Positions 1 through 6,918 are shown, counted from the first letter of the stretch. The stretch: 18,565 nt of DNA from Lachnospiraceae bacterium UBA3802 (GCA_002369155.1 DFEM01000136.1:1-18565); one strand, 5' to 3'. Program-made: numbers and translations. Notes: generated by a model not told the origin, from the sequence alone.

Positions 1-42
1 ACCCTTATTACTTGAACCGGATAATACCGGCGTAAGGAAGCA
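1..42 (+). promoter_or_regulatory. TPP riboswitch, 3' part (cut by window edge)
   Basis: The first bases match the conserved 3' half of the thiamine pyrophosphate (THI-box) aptamer: an ACCCTT entry, then GAACCGGATAATACCGGCG and a closing TAAGGAAG. CCGG-ATAATA-CCGG is the short stem of the pyrophosphate-binding side. The 5' half with the pyrimidine-sensing CUGAGA element lies left of the window. Position immediately ahead of thiT fits the known role: TPP binding represses thiamine uptake genes. The family assignment is by recognition of the consensus, not by a covariance search. Confidence 0.9.
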
Positions 43-53
43 GTTTAATGTCT

Positions 54-83
54 CCTCCTGCTTATATTAAAGGAGGTTTTTTT
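54..83 (+). terminator. Riboswitch expression platform: terminator hairpin containing the thiT SD
   Basis: CCTCCT (54-59) pairs with AGGAGG (71-76) around an 11-nt loop and is followed by seven T (77-83), after which the ATG starts directly at 84. The 3' arm is a perfect Shine-Dalgarno 7 nt ahead of that ATG. The same hairpin could therefore stop transcription and hide the ribosome binding site, presumably when TPP is bound. The stem is only 6 bp, so hiding the SD may matter more than termination. Which mode dominates cannot be read from sequence. Confidence 0.75.
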
Positions 84-926
84 ATGTCAAAAGAAAAAGA
101 AGCAAATTCTATATCAAATGCACGAATACTGACGGAATGTGCCTTGATGCTGGCTGTTGGTATCGTGCTTTCACTCGTTAAGATCATCGATCTGCCTTAC
201 GGCGGTTCGGTAACGGTGGCTTCAATGTTACCCGTAATTCTCATTTCTTACAGACACGGTGTTAAGTACGGTCTCTTAACAGGTCTGGCATACGGTATCA
301 TCCAGCAGTTGCTCGGTCTTAAGTCGCTTTCATACGTTACAACCTGGGTTTCCGTTATCGCCGTTATTCTTTTGGATTATATTATTGCTTTTGCCGTAAT
401 CGGATTCGGCGGAACATTCAGAAAAATAATCAAATCACAGCCCATTGCATTGGTTGTCGGTACAATTTTTGCATGTCTTTTAAGATATGCCTGCCATGTT
501 ATCTCCGGTGCAACAGTTTGGGCAGGGTTATCAATTCCCACAAACGCCGCTTTGATTTATTCATTCGGCTACAATGCAACATACATGCTGCCTGAAACAA
601 TCGTAACCGTTGTACTCGCTTATTACATAGGTTCATTGATTGACTTCAGAAATCCTACAATAAGACATATGGCTCAGACGGAAAAGACCAAGATTCCCCT
701 TCTTAAATGGACCGGCGGTCTTGCGCTTGCTGCAGGACTTATCGTTGATGTATCATGCATCTTCCCTCATCTTCAGAATCCCGAATCCGGTAAATTTGAT
801 TTTTCGGGTCTTGCAAGTGTCAACTGGATGGTCGTAATTATCGCCACCGTTGCAGCTGCGCTTATAGCGGCAATAGCATTCGGAATTATTTATATAAAGA
901 AAAACAAACAGGCAAAAGAAGCTTAA
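84..926 (+). CDS. thiT: Energy-coupled thiamine transporter S component ThiT, C-terminally extended
   Basis: This is the substrate-binding membrane subunit of an ECF transporter. It binds thiamine and works with a shared EcfT/EcfA module not in this window. The start at 84 is chosen because AGGAGG lies 7 nt upstream; an in-frame ATG at 48 would put 12 codons inside the riboswitch hairpin. The protein is 280 residues. TM1 carries an AxxxA motif (A20, A24), typical of S components for docking to EcfT. H138, W146, Y159 and N164 (CHVISGATVW, then FGYNATYMLPE) match, with the same spacing, the thiamine-contacting residues of Lactococcus ThiT as I recall them. Typical ThiT ends near 180-200 residues. 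Here about 90 more follow after YYIGSLIDF, with a hydrophobic segment near 211-226, a polar stretch and a strong TM near 249-270, then a Lys-rich tail. It lies under TPP riboswitch control and is followed by its own terminator. Confidence 0.92.
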   Translation: MSKEKEANSISNARILTECALMLAVGIVLSLVKIIDLPYGGSVTVASMLPVILISYRHGVKYGLLTGLAYGIIQQLLGLKSLSYVTTWVSVIAVILLDYIIAFAVIGFGGTFRKIIKSQPIALVVGTIFACLLRYACHVISGATVWAGLSIPTNAALIYSFGYNATYMLPETIVTVVLAYYIGSLIDFRNPTIRHMAQTEKTKIPLLKWTGGLALAAGLIVDVSCIFPHLQNPESGKFDFSGLASVNWMVVIIATVAAALIAAIAFGIIYIKKNKQAKEA

Positions 927-945
927 GGATTAAGATAAGAAATAA

Positions 946-975
946 GGGCGGGTACTTTTGGTACCTGCCCTTTTC
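946..975. terminator. Terminator between convergent thiT and the minus-strand fusion gene
   Basis: A 10-bp stem (GGGCGGGTAC 946-955 with GTACCTGCCC 961-970, one G-U) and a TTTTG loop are followed by TTTTCTT on the plus strand. Read on the minus strand the stem is followed by TTATTTCTT, so it can serve both convergent genes, whose stop codons lie at 926 and 976. Confidence 0.85.
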
Positions 976-3507
976 TTATGCCGTTTCGATACTGTCGGCT
1001 TTCTTTAAATTGTATTTCTCGATTGCAGCCTCTCTCATCTTGTATTTAAGAATCTTTCCTGCGGCATTCATCGGGAAGCCGTCTACGATGTCGACGTATT
1101 TGGGAACTTTGTGTTTTGCCATATGGTCGAATACGTATTTCTTGATTTCTTCTTCGGTAATTGTCTCACCTTCCTTGGGAACTACGGCTGCAAGGATTTC
1201 CTCTCCGAGTGCCTCATCGGGAACACCGATTACCTGAACGTCTTTTACCTTATCGTATGTATAAATAAATTCTTCGATTTCCTTGGGATAAATATTTTCA
1301 CCGCCACGGATGATCATGTCTTTCAAACGGCCGGTAATCTTGAAGTTGCCTTCGGGTGTTCTGCAAGCAAGGTCGCCTGTATGAAGCCATCCGTCGGCAT
1401 CGATTGCCTGTGCTGTGGCAAGAGGCATCTTGTAATAACCCTTCATGATGTTATAACCTCTGGCTACAAATTCACCGTTAACGCCGTCGGGACATTCTTC
1501 TCCTGTCTCGGGATCCACAATCTTACATTCAACGCCGGGCAAAGGTCCGCCGACTGTGGTAACTCTTACTTCCAGAGGATCGTCGGTTGTTGACATCGTA
1601 CATCCGGGTGAAGCCTCGGTCTGACCGTAAACAATGGTGATTTCAGTCATATGCATCTTCTCGACAACATCTCTCATGACTGCGATGGGGCAGGGGCTTC
1701 CGGCCATGATACCTGTTCTCATATGCGAGAAATCGGTCTTGGGGAAGTCTTCATGTTCGAGCATTGCGATAAACATTGTAGGCACACCGTGGAAACATGT
1801 AATCTTTTCCTGATTGATACAAGCAAGCGCCGGCTTGGTTGAGAAATAAGGAATGGGTGATAATGTTACACCATGTGTCATGGATGCAGTCATGGCAAGT
1901 ACCATTCCGAAGCAGTGGAACATGGGAACCTGAATCATCATTCGATCGGCAGTTGATAAGTCCATTCTGTCACCGATACATTTTCCGTTGTTAACTACAT
2001 TGTAGTGAGTAAGCATAACTCCCTTGGGGAAGCCTGTTGTACCCGATGTATACTGCATGTTGCAAACATCATGCTTGTCAACCAGAGATGAACGTCTGTA
2101 AACTTCTTCGATGGGAACGCTCTTGCCCATCTCCAATGCCTCTTCCCATGTAAGACAGCCGGGCTGTCTGCTTGTTACATTGATTACGTGACGAAGGAAA
2201 GGAAGGCGCTTGCAGTGAAGTGCTTTTCCGGGTGTATTGTCTTTCAATTCGGGACAGAGTTCCTGAATAATCTCTGCGTAATTGGAATCTCTGAATCCGT
2301 CAATCATAACAAGTGTATGCGTATCGGAGTTTCTTAAAAGATATTCAGCCTCGTGAATCTTGTAAGCCGTATTCATTGTGACCAAAACGGCACCGATGCG
2401 GCAGCAAGCCCAGAAGGATAAGTACCACTGCGGAACATTGGTTGCCCAGATTGCCACATGTGTACCCTGTTTTACACCAAGTGCGATAAGGGACTTGGCA
2501 AACTCATCAACATCATCCCTGAATTCGGAATATGTTCTTGTGTAATCAAGAGTAGTATATCTGAAAGCGTACTGATCGGGGAATTCTTCCACCATGCGAT
2601 CGAGTACCTGAGGGAATGTCTTATCGATAATCTCTTCTTTTTTCCAGATGAACTTTCCTGTGCCTGCCTTGTTGGAATAAAGAGTCTTTCCGACAACCTT
2701 GGCTTCCTGCTCATACTGTGACATGAAGTTGATAAAATGAGGGAATACGATTCCGGGGTCCGATAATTCTTCAAGCCATGCGGGAATCCACTCAAATGAA
2801 ATATAGTGATCGTAGTTGATGGAACGAAGAGCACCCATCAAATCATCAATGGGAAGTGAACCTTCACCCATGAGTCTGTATTCAATCTTACCGTCAACAA
2901 CATCGGAATCCTTGATGTGAACGTGAAGTACATATGCACCGAGGTTTTGAATGGACTGTTCTGCAGTTTCTTTACCGTATCTTACGGTATGATGAATATC
3001 CCATGCCGCAGCCACGTTGTCCCTTGCGAATACATTAAGGACATTACGAAGTCTCTCAGTATTGGCATAAGGTCCGACTGTTTCGATAAGAAGCGATACG
3101 CCGTTATTGTCCGCTTCTTTGTAAGTAGCCTTGATACATTCGATTACGGGGTCATCGGATGTATTGGTATCTTCATTGCTTTTTCCCGCACGAAGTCTTA
3201 TTGCGGGGCATTTTAAAATCTTTGCGATTCTTATGTATTCTCTGATGTCTTCGATGTTTTCCTGAATTTTATCGGGATCTGCAATGTTGCAGACAGCGTC
3301 GATCACAGGAATCTCAAGATTCATCTGAGCTATTTTTCTTGCTGTTTCGACAATGTTTTCGTTGTTAAAAGGTCTGTTCTTTCCCGAAAAAACTTCTCTT
3401 TTTATATCATGAATTTCGATACCCGAGAACTGAAGATCTTTTGCAGTCACATAAAAATCCGACCAGTCAAAGTCATCCCATCCGTTAGTTGAAAACGCTA
3501 ATCTCAT
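976..3507 (-). CDS. Fusion: xylose-isomerase-like TIM barrel + AMP-forming acyl-CoA synthetase
   Basis: The 843-residue protein has two enzymes in one chain. Residues 1 to about 265 are a sugar phosphate isomerase/epimerase-type TIM barrel (AP endonuclease 2 superfamily). Its usual metal ligands appear present: E142 in LIETVG, D170 in WDIHHT, H196 in HVHIKD and E239 in FEW. Residues about 290 to 843 are an ANL-superfamily acyl-CoA ligase: P-loop YTSGTTGFPKG (486-496), YGQTE (627-631), GWLHTGD (706-712), hinge GRLKDMIIRGGENIYPKEIE (726-745) and the catalytic Lys K818 in NAAGKILK. It would activate a carboxylate with ATP to an acyl-AMP and then a CoA thioester; chain length cannot be told. It lies 37 nt downstream of the LeuA-like gene, with AGAGAGGA 8 nt ahead of the ATG, so the two form one T-box operon. 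Both halves look intact. The isomerase substrate is unknown. Confidence 0.9.
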   Translation of the reverse strand: MRLAFSTNGWDDFDWSDFYVTAKDLQFSGIEIHDIKREVFSGKNRPFNNENIVETARKIAQMNLEIPVIDAVCNIADPDKIQENIEDIREYIRIAKILKCPAIRLRAGKSNEDTNTSDDPVIECIKATYKEADNNGVSLLIETVGPYANTERLRNVLNVFARDNVAAAWDIHHTVRYGKETAEQSIQNLGAYVLHVHIKDSDVVDGKIEYRLMGEGSLPIDDLMGALRSINYDHYISFEWIPAWLEELSDPGIVFPHFINFMSQYEQEAKVVGKTLYSNKAGTGKFIWKKEEIIDKTFPQVLDRMVEEFPDQYAFRYTTLDYTRTYSEFRDDVDEFAKSLIALGVKQGTHVAIWATNVPQWYLSFWACCRIGAVLVTMNTAYKIHEAEYLLRNSDTHTLVMIDGFRDSNYAEIIQELCPELKDNTPGKALHCKRLPFLRHVINVTSRQPGCLTWEEALEMGKSVPIEEVYRRSSLVDKHDVCNMQYTSGTTGFPKGVMLTHYNVVNNGKCIGDRMDLSTADRMMIQVPMFHCFGMVLAMTASMTHGVTLSPIPYFSTKPALACINQEKITCFHGVPTMFIAMLEHEDFPKTDFSHMRTGIMAGSPCPIAVMRDVVEKMHMTEITIVYGQTEASPGCTMSTTDDPLEVRVTTVGGPLPGVECKIVDPETGEECPDGVNGEFVARGYNIMKGYYKMPLATAQAIDADGWLHTGDLACRTPEGNFKITGRLKDMIIRGGENIYPKEIEEFIYTYDKVKDVQVIGVPDEALGEEILAAVVPKEGETITEEEIKKYVFDHMAKHKVPKYVDIVDGFPMNAAGKILKYKMREAAIEKYNLKKADSIETA

Positions 3508-3544
3508 TTGTATAATCCTCTCTGTTAATCAATCCTAAAATATA

Positions 3545-4969
3545 TCAGTCAGGTTTCTTTTCCTGTTTTTCTTCATATACAATCTTGTTGATTGCGTTAA
3601 GATAAGCTCTGATACTTGCTCCGATGATATCGGTCGAAATACCGTTGCCTGAATAGAGCTTTCCGTTTGAACGAAGTTTTACAAGTGCTGTTCCCACTGC
3701 TTCGCTTCCTTCCGTTACGGACTGAATCTGGAAATCATCGAGCTCGTAATGATGTCCTACCACCATCTCAACTGCAAGGAAAGCTGCCGCGATGGGGCCG
3801 TCTCCCGAGCTTAAGCCTTTGAGCGCATTGCCTTCTTTTTCAAGAGTAATGCAGGCTGTGGGTGTGATGATGTTTCCTGAATTTATAACAAAGTCAACGA
3901 GCTGATAAGTTGCGGGAACCTGAAGCGCTGCTGTTGCAATGATTGCTTCCATTTCTTTGGTTCCGATTTTCTTTTTCTCGGAAACTCTCTTGAATTCTTT
4001 GTATACTTTGGCATTGTCATCATCGGACAAATCGTATCCGAGTTTTTTGATAGCCTTGATAACCTTGGAAATATCCGCAGTTTCGTCGAGGTTTAAGTCA
4101 TCAACCTTCTCTTTTTCCTCTTCTTCGAAGGTGATCTTGATGCCCTGGTTCTCGCCCTCAATCCATGTCATCTGACGAAGCGTCTTGTTGAACTCGGCTC
4201 TCGGGATATCGATGTTTACGCCGATTGCCTCACCCTTTTCGGAAATAAGATTTACGAAATGTCCGATCTTGGGAGCTGCTTTTCCGACCAATGTTGTCTT
4301 TACCTGTGTTGCGCCTGCTTTAATGGCTGATACCGAATTGGCATTGCCGAGTCTTATTTCATCGGAGCAGGTTACGGAAAATACAACATTCTCGATGCCC
4401 TTAACGTTTTCCTTAATATATTTAACAAACTCACTTGTTTCTTCGGGAAGCCATGTTCCTGCGGTATCGCAAAAATCGATAACCGTTGCACCGGATTCTA
4501 TTGCACTTTGTGAAAGCTTGGCAACAAATTCTTTTTCGCTTCTTGATGTGTCGATGCAGGATACTTCAACATCTTCGCAAAGGCTCTTTGCATAAGCCAC
4601 CATTTCGGGAACTTTTTCAAGAACTGCCTTGGGTTTTGCTTTCAATATATATTCCATCTGAACGGGAGATGTGGGAACAAGAATTCTGATTCTTCCCTTC
4701 TTTGCACTCTTGATTGCTTCCGCTGCCGCATCAATCTCGGCTTTATCCGGACCGGCCGCTGCCGAAATAACGCTTTCTTTAATCATGGAAGACAAAGATT
4801 TGATAAGCAGTGCATCCGTTTTCTCAATGGCCTTTGGCATTTCGATAACGTTAACCTTAATCTTCTCAAGTCTTTTGGCAACTTCCATTTTCTCTTTGAA
4901 ACTCATTGAGAATGCGTTGTTGATGCTGCTTTGAGCGATTGTTGAATCAGCAATGAAAATCTTGTTCAT
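3545..4969 (-). CDS. LeuA-like protein with degenerate active site (2-isopropylmalate synthase family)
   Basis: The 474-residue protein follows the 2-isopropylmalate synthase layout: HMGL-like barrel (about 1-270), linker subdomain (about 300-345) and C-terminal LeuA regulatory domain (about 355-460, with SSGDGPIAAAF and STDIIGASIRAYLNAINK). The catalytic parts are altered. The family motif DTTLRDGEQ is here DSTIAQSSI (8-16), so the catalytic Arg is A12 and the metal Asp is Q13. The metal HxHND is T200-C-S202-D203-E204 in an ungapped match continuing into LGNANS. The GERAGN element reads APKIGH. DTAGTWLPEE (168-177) is kept. It is therefore unlikely to run the Claisen condensation; a leucine-binding, scaffold or changed-chemistry role is inference. 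It is first gene of a T-box operon, with AAAGGA upstream of the ATG. The symbol leuA is withheld on purpose. Confidence 0.85.
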   Translation of the reverse strand: MNKIFIADSTIAQSSINNAFSMSFKEKMEVAKRLEKIKVNVIEMPKAIEKTDALLIKSLSSMIKESVISAAAGPDKAEIDAAAEAIKSAKKGRIRILVPTSPVQMEYILKAKPKAVLEKVPEMVAYAKSLCEDVEVSCIDTSRSEKEFVAKLSQSAIESGATVIDFCDTAGTWLPEETSEFVKYIKENVKGIENVVFSVTCSDEIRLGNANSVSAIKAGATQVKTTLVGKAAPKIGHFVNLISEKGEAIGVNIDIPRAEFNKTLRQMTWIEGENQGIKITFEEEEKEKVDDLNLDETADISKVIKAIKKLGYDLSDDDNAKVYKEFKRVSEKKKIGTKEMEAIIATAALQVPATYQLVDFVINSGNIITPTACITLEKEGNALKGLSSGDGPIAAAFLAVEMVVGHHYELDDFQIQSVTEGSEAVGTALVKLRSNGKLYSGNGISTDIIGASIRAYLNAINKIVYEEKQEKKPD

Positions 4970-4999
4970 TTTATTTTCCTTTCTTTATATAAATCTAAT

Positions 5000-5082
5000 C
5001 GAGCGGAGATGATGAAATCTCTCTGCTCGCGCGCCGTCCGCGTTTCTGCGAAGCAGAATAATTTCCTTTCGCGGACGTGCGC
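5000..5082 (-). other. Compound GC-rich hairpins in the post-T-box 5' UTR
   Basis: Between the T-box terminator and the LeuA-like start there are two dyads. One spans 5031-5082: GCGC (5031-5034) and GTCCGCG (5036-5042) pair with CGCGGAC (5070-5076) and GCGC (5079-5082), and inside it TTCTGC-GAA-GCAGAA (5044-5058) makes its own hairpin. The other spans 5000-5029: CGAGC/GCTCG outside GAGAT/ATCTC. The GC richness stands out from the AT-rich surroundings. No U tract follows, so these are not plain terminators. They could be an extra RNA switch, an mRNA stabiliser or a small palindromic repeat element. Confidence 0.6.
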
Positions 5083-5084
5083 AT

Positions 5085-5125
5085 AAAAAAGTCCCAGAAA
5101 TTAGAATTCCTCTAATCTCTGGGAC
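5085..5125 (-). terminator. T-box terminator hairpin
   Basis: On the minus strand a 15-bp stem (5125-5111 with 5105-5091, one G-U) and a GGAAT loop are followed by TTTTTT. It is the classical attenuator of a T-box and competes with the antiterminator formed with the T-box sequence just upstream. Confidence 0.93.
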
Positions 5126-5354
5126 GAAATTTCTTCCGCGGTACCACCCATATTACTTAAATAAGTCACTCAGTAAGATACTATCATATCTTCAGCCTTG
5201 ATAACGGAGCTTGCCGGAACCCTTTACTGATATTTCGAGAGTTCTGCTCGGGAGTGAGACTGCAATTCGTTCTTTCGTACCGGTTCACAGCAACCACCGG
5301 CTCTCTGAAACTTCCAAACGACGCATAATTCCTTCATCGCATTTTTTCGTATGT
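5085..5354 (-). promoter_or_regulatory. T-box leader, probable specifier CUC (Leu)
   Basis: The conserved T-box sequence GGGTGGTACCGCGG is at 5149-5136 on the minus strand, and AGAGAGCCGGTGGTTG followed by CTGTGAACCGG (5306-5280) is the AG-bulge and distal loop of Stem I. The leader runs from a start near 5354 to the terminator. The most likely specifier is CTC at 5258-5256 followed by the expected purine (CTCA), on the 3' side of Stem I below the GAACGAATTGC strand. A second reading (GAACTC near 5243) would also be CTC, so leucine is favoured either way. Binding of uncharged tRNA-Leu would favour antitermination and expression of the two downstream genes. T-box identity is near certain; the specifier is by eye only. 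Confidence 0.93.
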
Positions 5355-5360
5355 GAAATC

Positions 5361-5389
5361 ATAATAATTTCTTTTTTTTATGTTGTCAA
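5361..5389 (-). promoter_or_regulatory. Sigma-A-type promoter of the T-box operon
   Basis: On the minus strand TTGACA (5389-5384), a 17-nt spacer and TATTAT (5366-5361) form a near-consensus promoter; the start would be near 5354, just ahead of Stem I. The -35 box lies inside the last codons of the esterase gene, whose stop is at 5380-5378. Confidence 0.8.
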
Positions 5390-6574
5390 GAAATTTTTAT
5401 TAATTTCCGACATCCATTTCCAAATGGATGTACCGTTTTCAACACATTCATTATTAAAAAAGTAAATCCAGGAGAAATGACCGAAATACTTATACGGCTT
5501 TCCGTTTTTCAAAAACTTTCCGGATGTATCGTGAACATCCTTAAATTCGCTTACCTTTATCTTTGAAGCTCCGATGTTTTTAAGTCCTGTCAAAAGCGGT
5601 TTTTCATATATCCTTGGCTTTACTGTCATGTCGTTTTTGGCATATACAAACCACATGGGAATATCTTTTATGGCAATCAATTGTTCTTTTTTAAGTTTCT
5701 TCGGATAAAAAGCCTCGCAAATCGGGTAAGCTGCGGCAAAATAATCGGGATAATTTAAAATAAGATCCATTGTCATAAATCCGCCGTTTGAGCAGCCTCC
5801 GACAATAATTCTTTTTTTATCGACATAATTTTCGTCGGCGAATTTATCGATAAGTTCTTTTAAATCTTTTAAATAAATCGAATCCTGCCCCCTGTTTTTA
5901 ATCCATGATGACTTGTCTTCATTGTACTGAAGCCAGAAAGTCGGAGTCTGCGGGGTGAGTACATATGCTCCGCCCATAATCTTTTGGAATTCGTCTCCAA
6001 AAAGAGCCGTTACCCTGTTTCCGTAAAGAGCAATAAGCGGATTGTTTCCTCCTTCTCCCATGCCGTGAAGCCAGATTACAAGAGGGCGAGGGTTTTCCTC
6101 TGATGCGTTCTTTGGTTTAAAAGAAGCATATCTTAAAGAGTGACCTTCCGATCCCGTGAAGTTGCCCGATAAATTAACATCCTCAACCTCGGGAAAGTCA
6201 AAATATCCGTTATCAAAACTGCCTTCCCATACTCCGGAAACTTTAACTTTTAAATGATAATCAAACCATTTGTTATAACCGGTCGAAAAATCATAAAACA
6301 TCGGAGATCCTTCTTCGGGTCCGAATTGAAGTTCAAGGCTGATAAAGTCTCCTTTTTCGCTGCGGTTTCCCGACTCATCCGAATAATACGCATCAATAAC
6401 CGTCCTTTTTCCCGAAAAAGACTTCCTGTCGTTTTCTTTTAATTCCTCAACTTCAAAAGAAGCGGGATTCAACTCTTCCATTTTGTCAAAACCCTTATCC
6501 GGCATAAAAATAACCTTTGTTGCCGCAGGTCCCCAGTCAAAACCCTCTATGATTATTTTTCCGTTCAAATCCAT
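5378..6574 (-). CDS. Alpha/beta-hydrolase esterase, PHB-depolymerase/EstA type
   Basis: A carboxylesterase of the PHB-depolymerase-like group, with an N-terminal beta-rich domain resembling the Ig-like domain of EstA-type esterases, then the hydrolase fold. The start at 6574 is chosen because AGAGGGG lies about 5 nt ahead of it; an upstream in-frame ATG at 6592 adds six residues and has no better site. In numbering from 6592, HGMGEGG (176-182) is the oxyanion loop, S268 in GCSNG the nucleophile, D321 in YAKNDMTV the acid and H372 in GHFSW the base. All triad members are present. No signal peptide is visible, so it should act in the cytoplasm; the substrate is unknown. No terminator separates it from the T-box promoter, so some of its transcripts may run into the T-box. 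Confidence 0.85.
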   Translation of the reverse strand: MDLNGKIIIEGFDWGPAATKVIFMPDKGFDKMEELNPASFEVEELKENDRKSFSGKRTVIDAYYSDESGNRSEKGDFISLELQFGPEEGSPMFYDFSTGYNKWFDYHLKVKVSGVWEGSFDNGYFDFPEVEDVNLSGNFTGSEGHSLRYASFKPKNASEENPRPLVIWLHGMGEGGNNPLIALYGNRVTALFGDEFQKIMGGAYVLTPQTPTFWLQYNEDKSSWIKNRGQDSIYLKDLKELIDKFADENYVDKKRIIVGGCSNGGFMTMDLILNYPDYFAAAYPICEAFYPKKLKKEQLIAIKDIPMWFVYAKNDMTVKPRIYEKPLLTGLKNIGASKIKVSEFKDVHDTSGKFLKNGKPYKYFGHFSWIYFFNNECVENGTSIWKWMSEINKNFLTT

Positions 6575-6724
6575 ATCTTCCCCTCTAAGCATTATCTTTT
6601 CTGCTTTCTTTTTTCATTTTTCCAAGTTTTTGTTTCGTTTGATTGTTATTTTATTCACAATTTGTACTTATTATTTTCACAAAAAGAAAACAATTTTATC
6701 AAATCGTCTTCACAATTTAACCTT

Positions 6725-6754
6725 ATTATAAATTCTGTAATAACAAATAAGCAA
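6725..6754 (-). promoter_or_regulatory. Candidate promoter of the esterase gene
   Basis: On the minus strand a perfect TATAAT (6730-6725) is preceded at 18 nt by a weak -35, TTGCTT (6754-6749). The implied leader is about 145 nt. The -35 match is poor, so the call rests mostly on the -10 and position. Confidence 0.4.
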
Positions 6755-6811
6755 TGATTACAGACCAAATGTTATTTACAATTCATTTTCATTTACTCCA
6801 CCTTTTTCAAC

Positions 6812-6850
6812 ACTCATACAAATCGTCTCCCCGGTTTGTATGAGTTTTTT
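6812..6850 (+). terminator. Plus-strand intrinsic terminator with no gene upstream
   Basis: ACTCATACAAA (6812-6822) pairs perfectly over 11 bp with TTTGTATGAGT (6835-6845), followed by a T run to 6850. On the minus strand the stem is not followed by a U tract. The nearest plus-strand gene upstream is thiT, with its own terminator. It therefore ends either an antisense transcript across the esterase or a small RNA from 6600-6811, or it insulates the next promoter. Confidence 0.75.
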
Positions 6851-6889
6851 AATTTCCTCCGGTTTCCGGTATTTAATTTCAAAAAAATA

Positions 6890-6918
6890 TTGACAGGTAT
6901 ATTTTTATGTTGTATATT
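6890..6918 (+). promoter_or_regulatory. Promoter of the CPBP-GntR-DUF5808-CapA operon
   Basis: TTGACA (6890-6895), a 17-nt spacer and TATATT (6913-6918) form a strong sigma-A promoter, with a start near 6925, about 80 nt ahead of the protease ATG. It lies directly behind the orphan terminator. Confidence 0.8.

Noticed and set aside
48..83. Upstream in-frame ATG giving a longer ThiT
   Set aside because: The 12 extra codons lie in the riboswitch hairpin and include the Shine-Dalgarno of the ATG at 84.
1111..1593. 160-codon plus-strand open frame
   Set aside because: It lies wholly antisense to the conserved acyl-CoA synthetase domain and shows no family features.
2472..2834. 120-codon minus-strand frame overlapping the fusion gene, considered as a sign of a frameshift between the two domains
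   Set aside because: The main frame runs unbroken through the same region with continuous domain sequence, so this is a shadow.
3545..4969. Calling this gene leuA outright
   Set aside because: Fold and regulatory domain match, but the Arg/Asp and HxH catalytic elements are absent, so the symbol would mislead.
5211..5465. 84-codon plus-strand open frame
   Set aside because: It runs antisense to the T-box leader and the end of the esterase; the conserved RNA explains the sequence.
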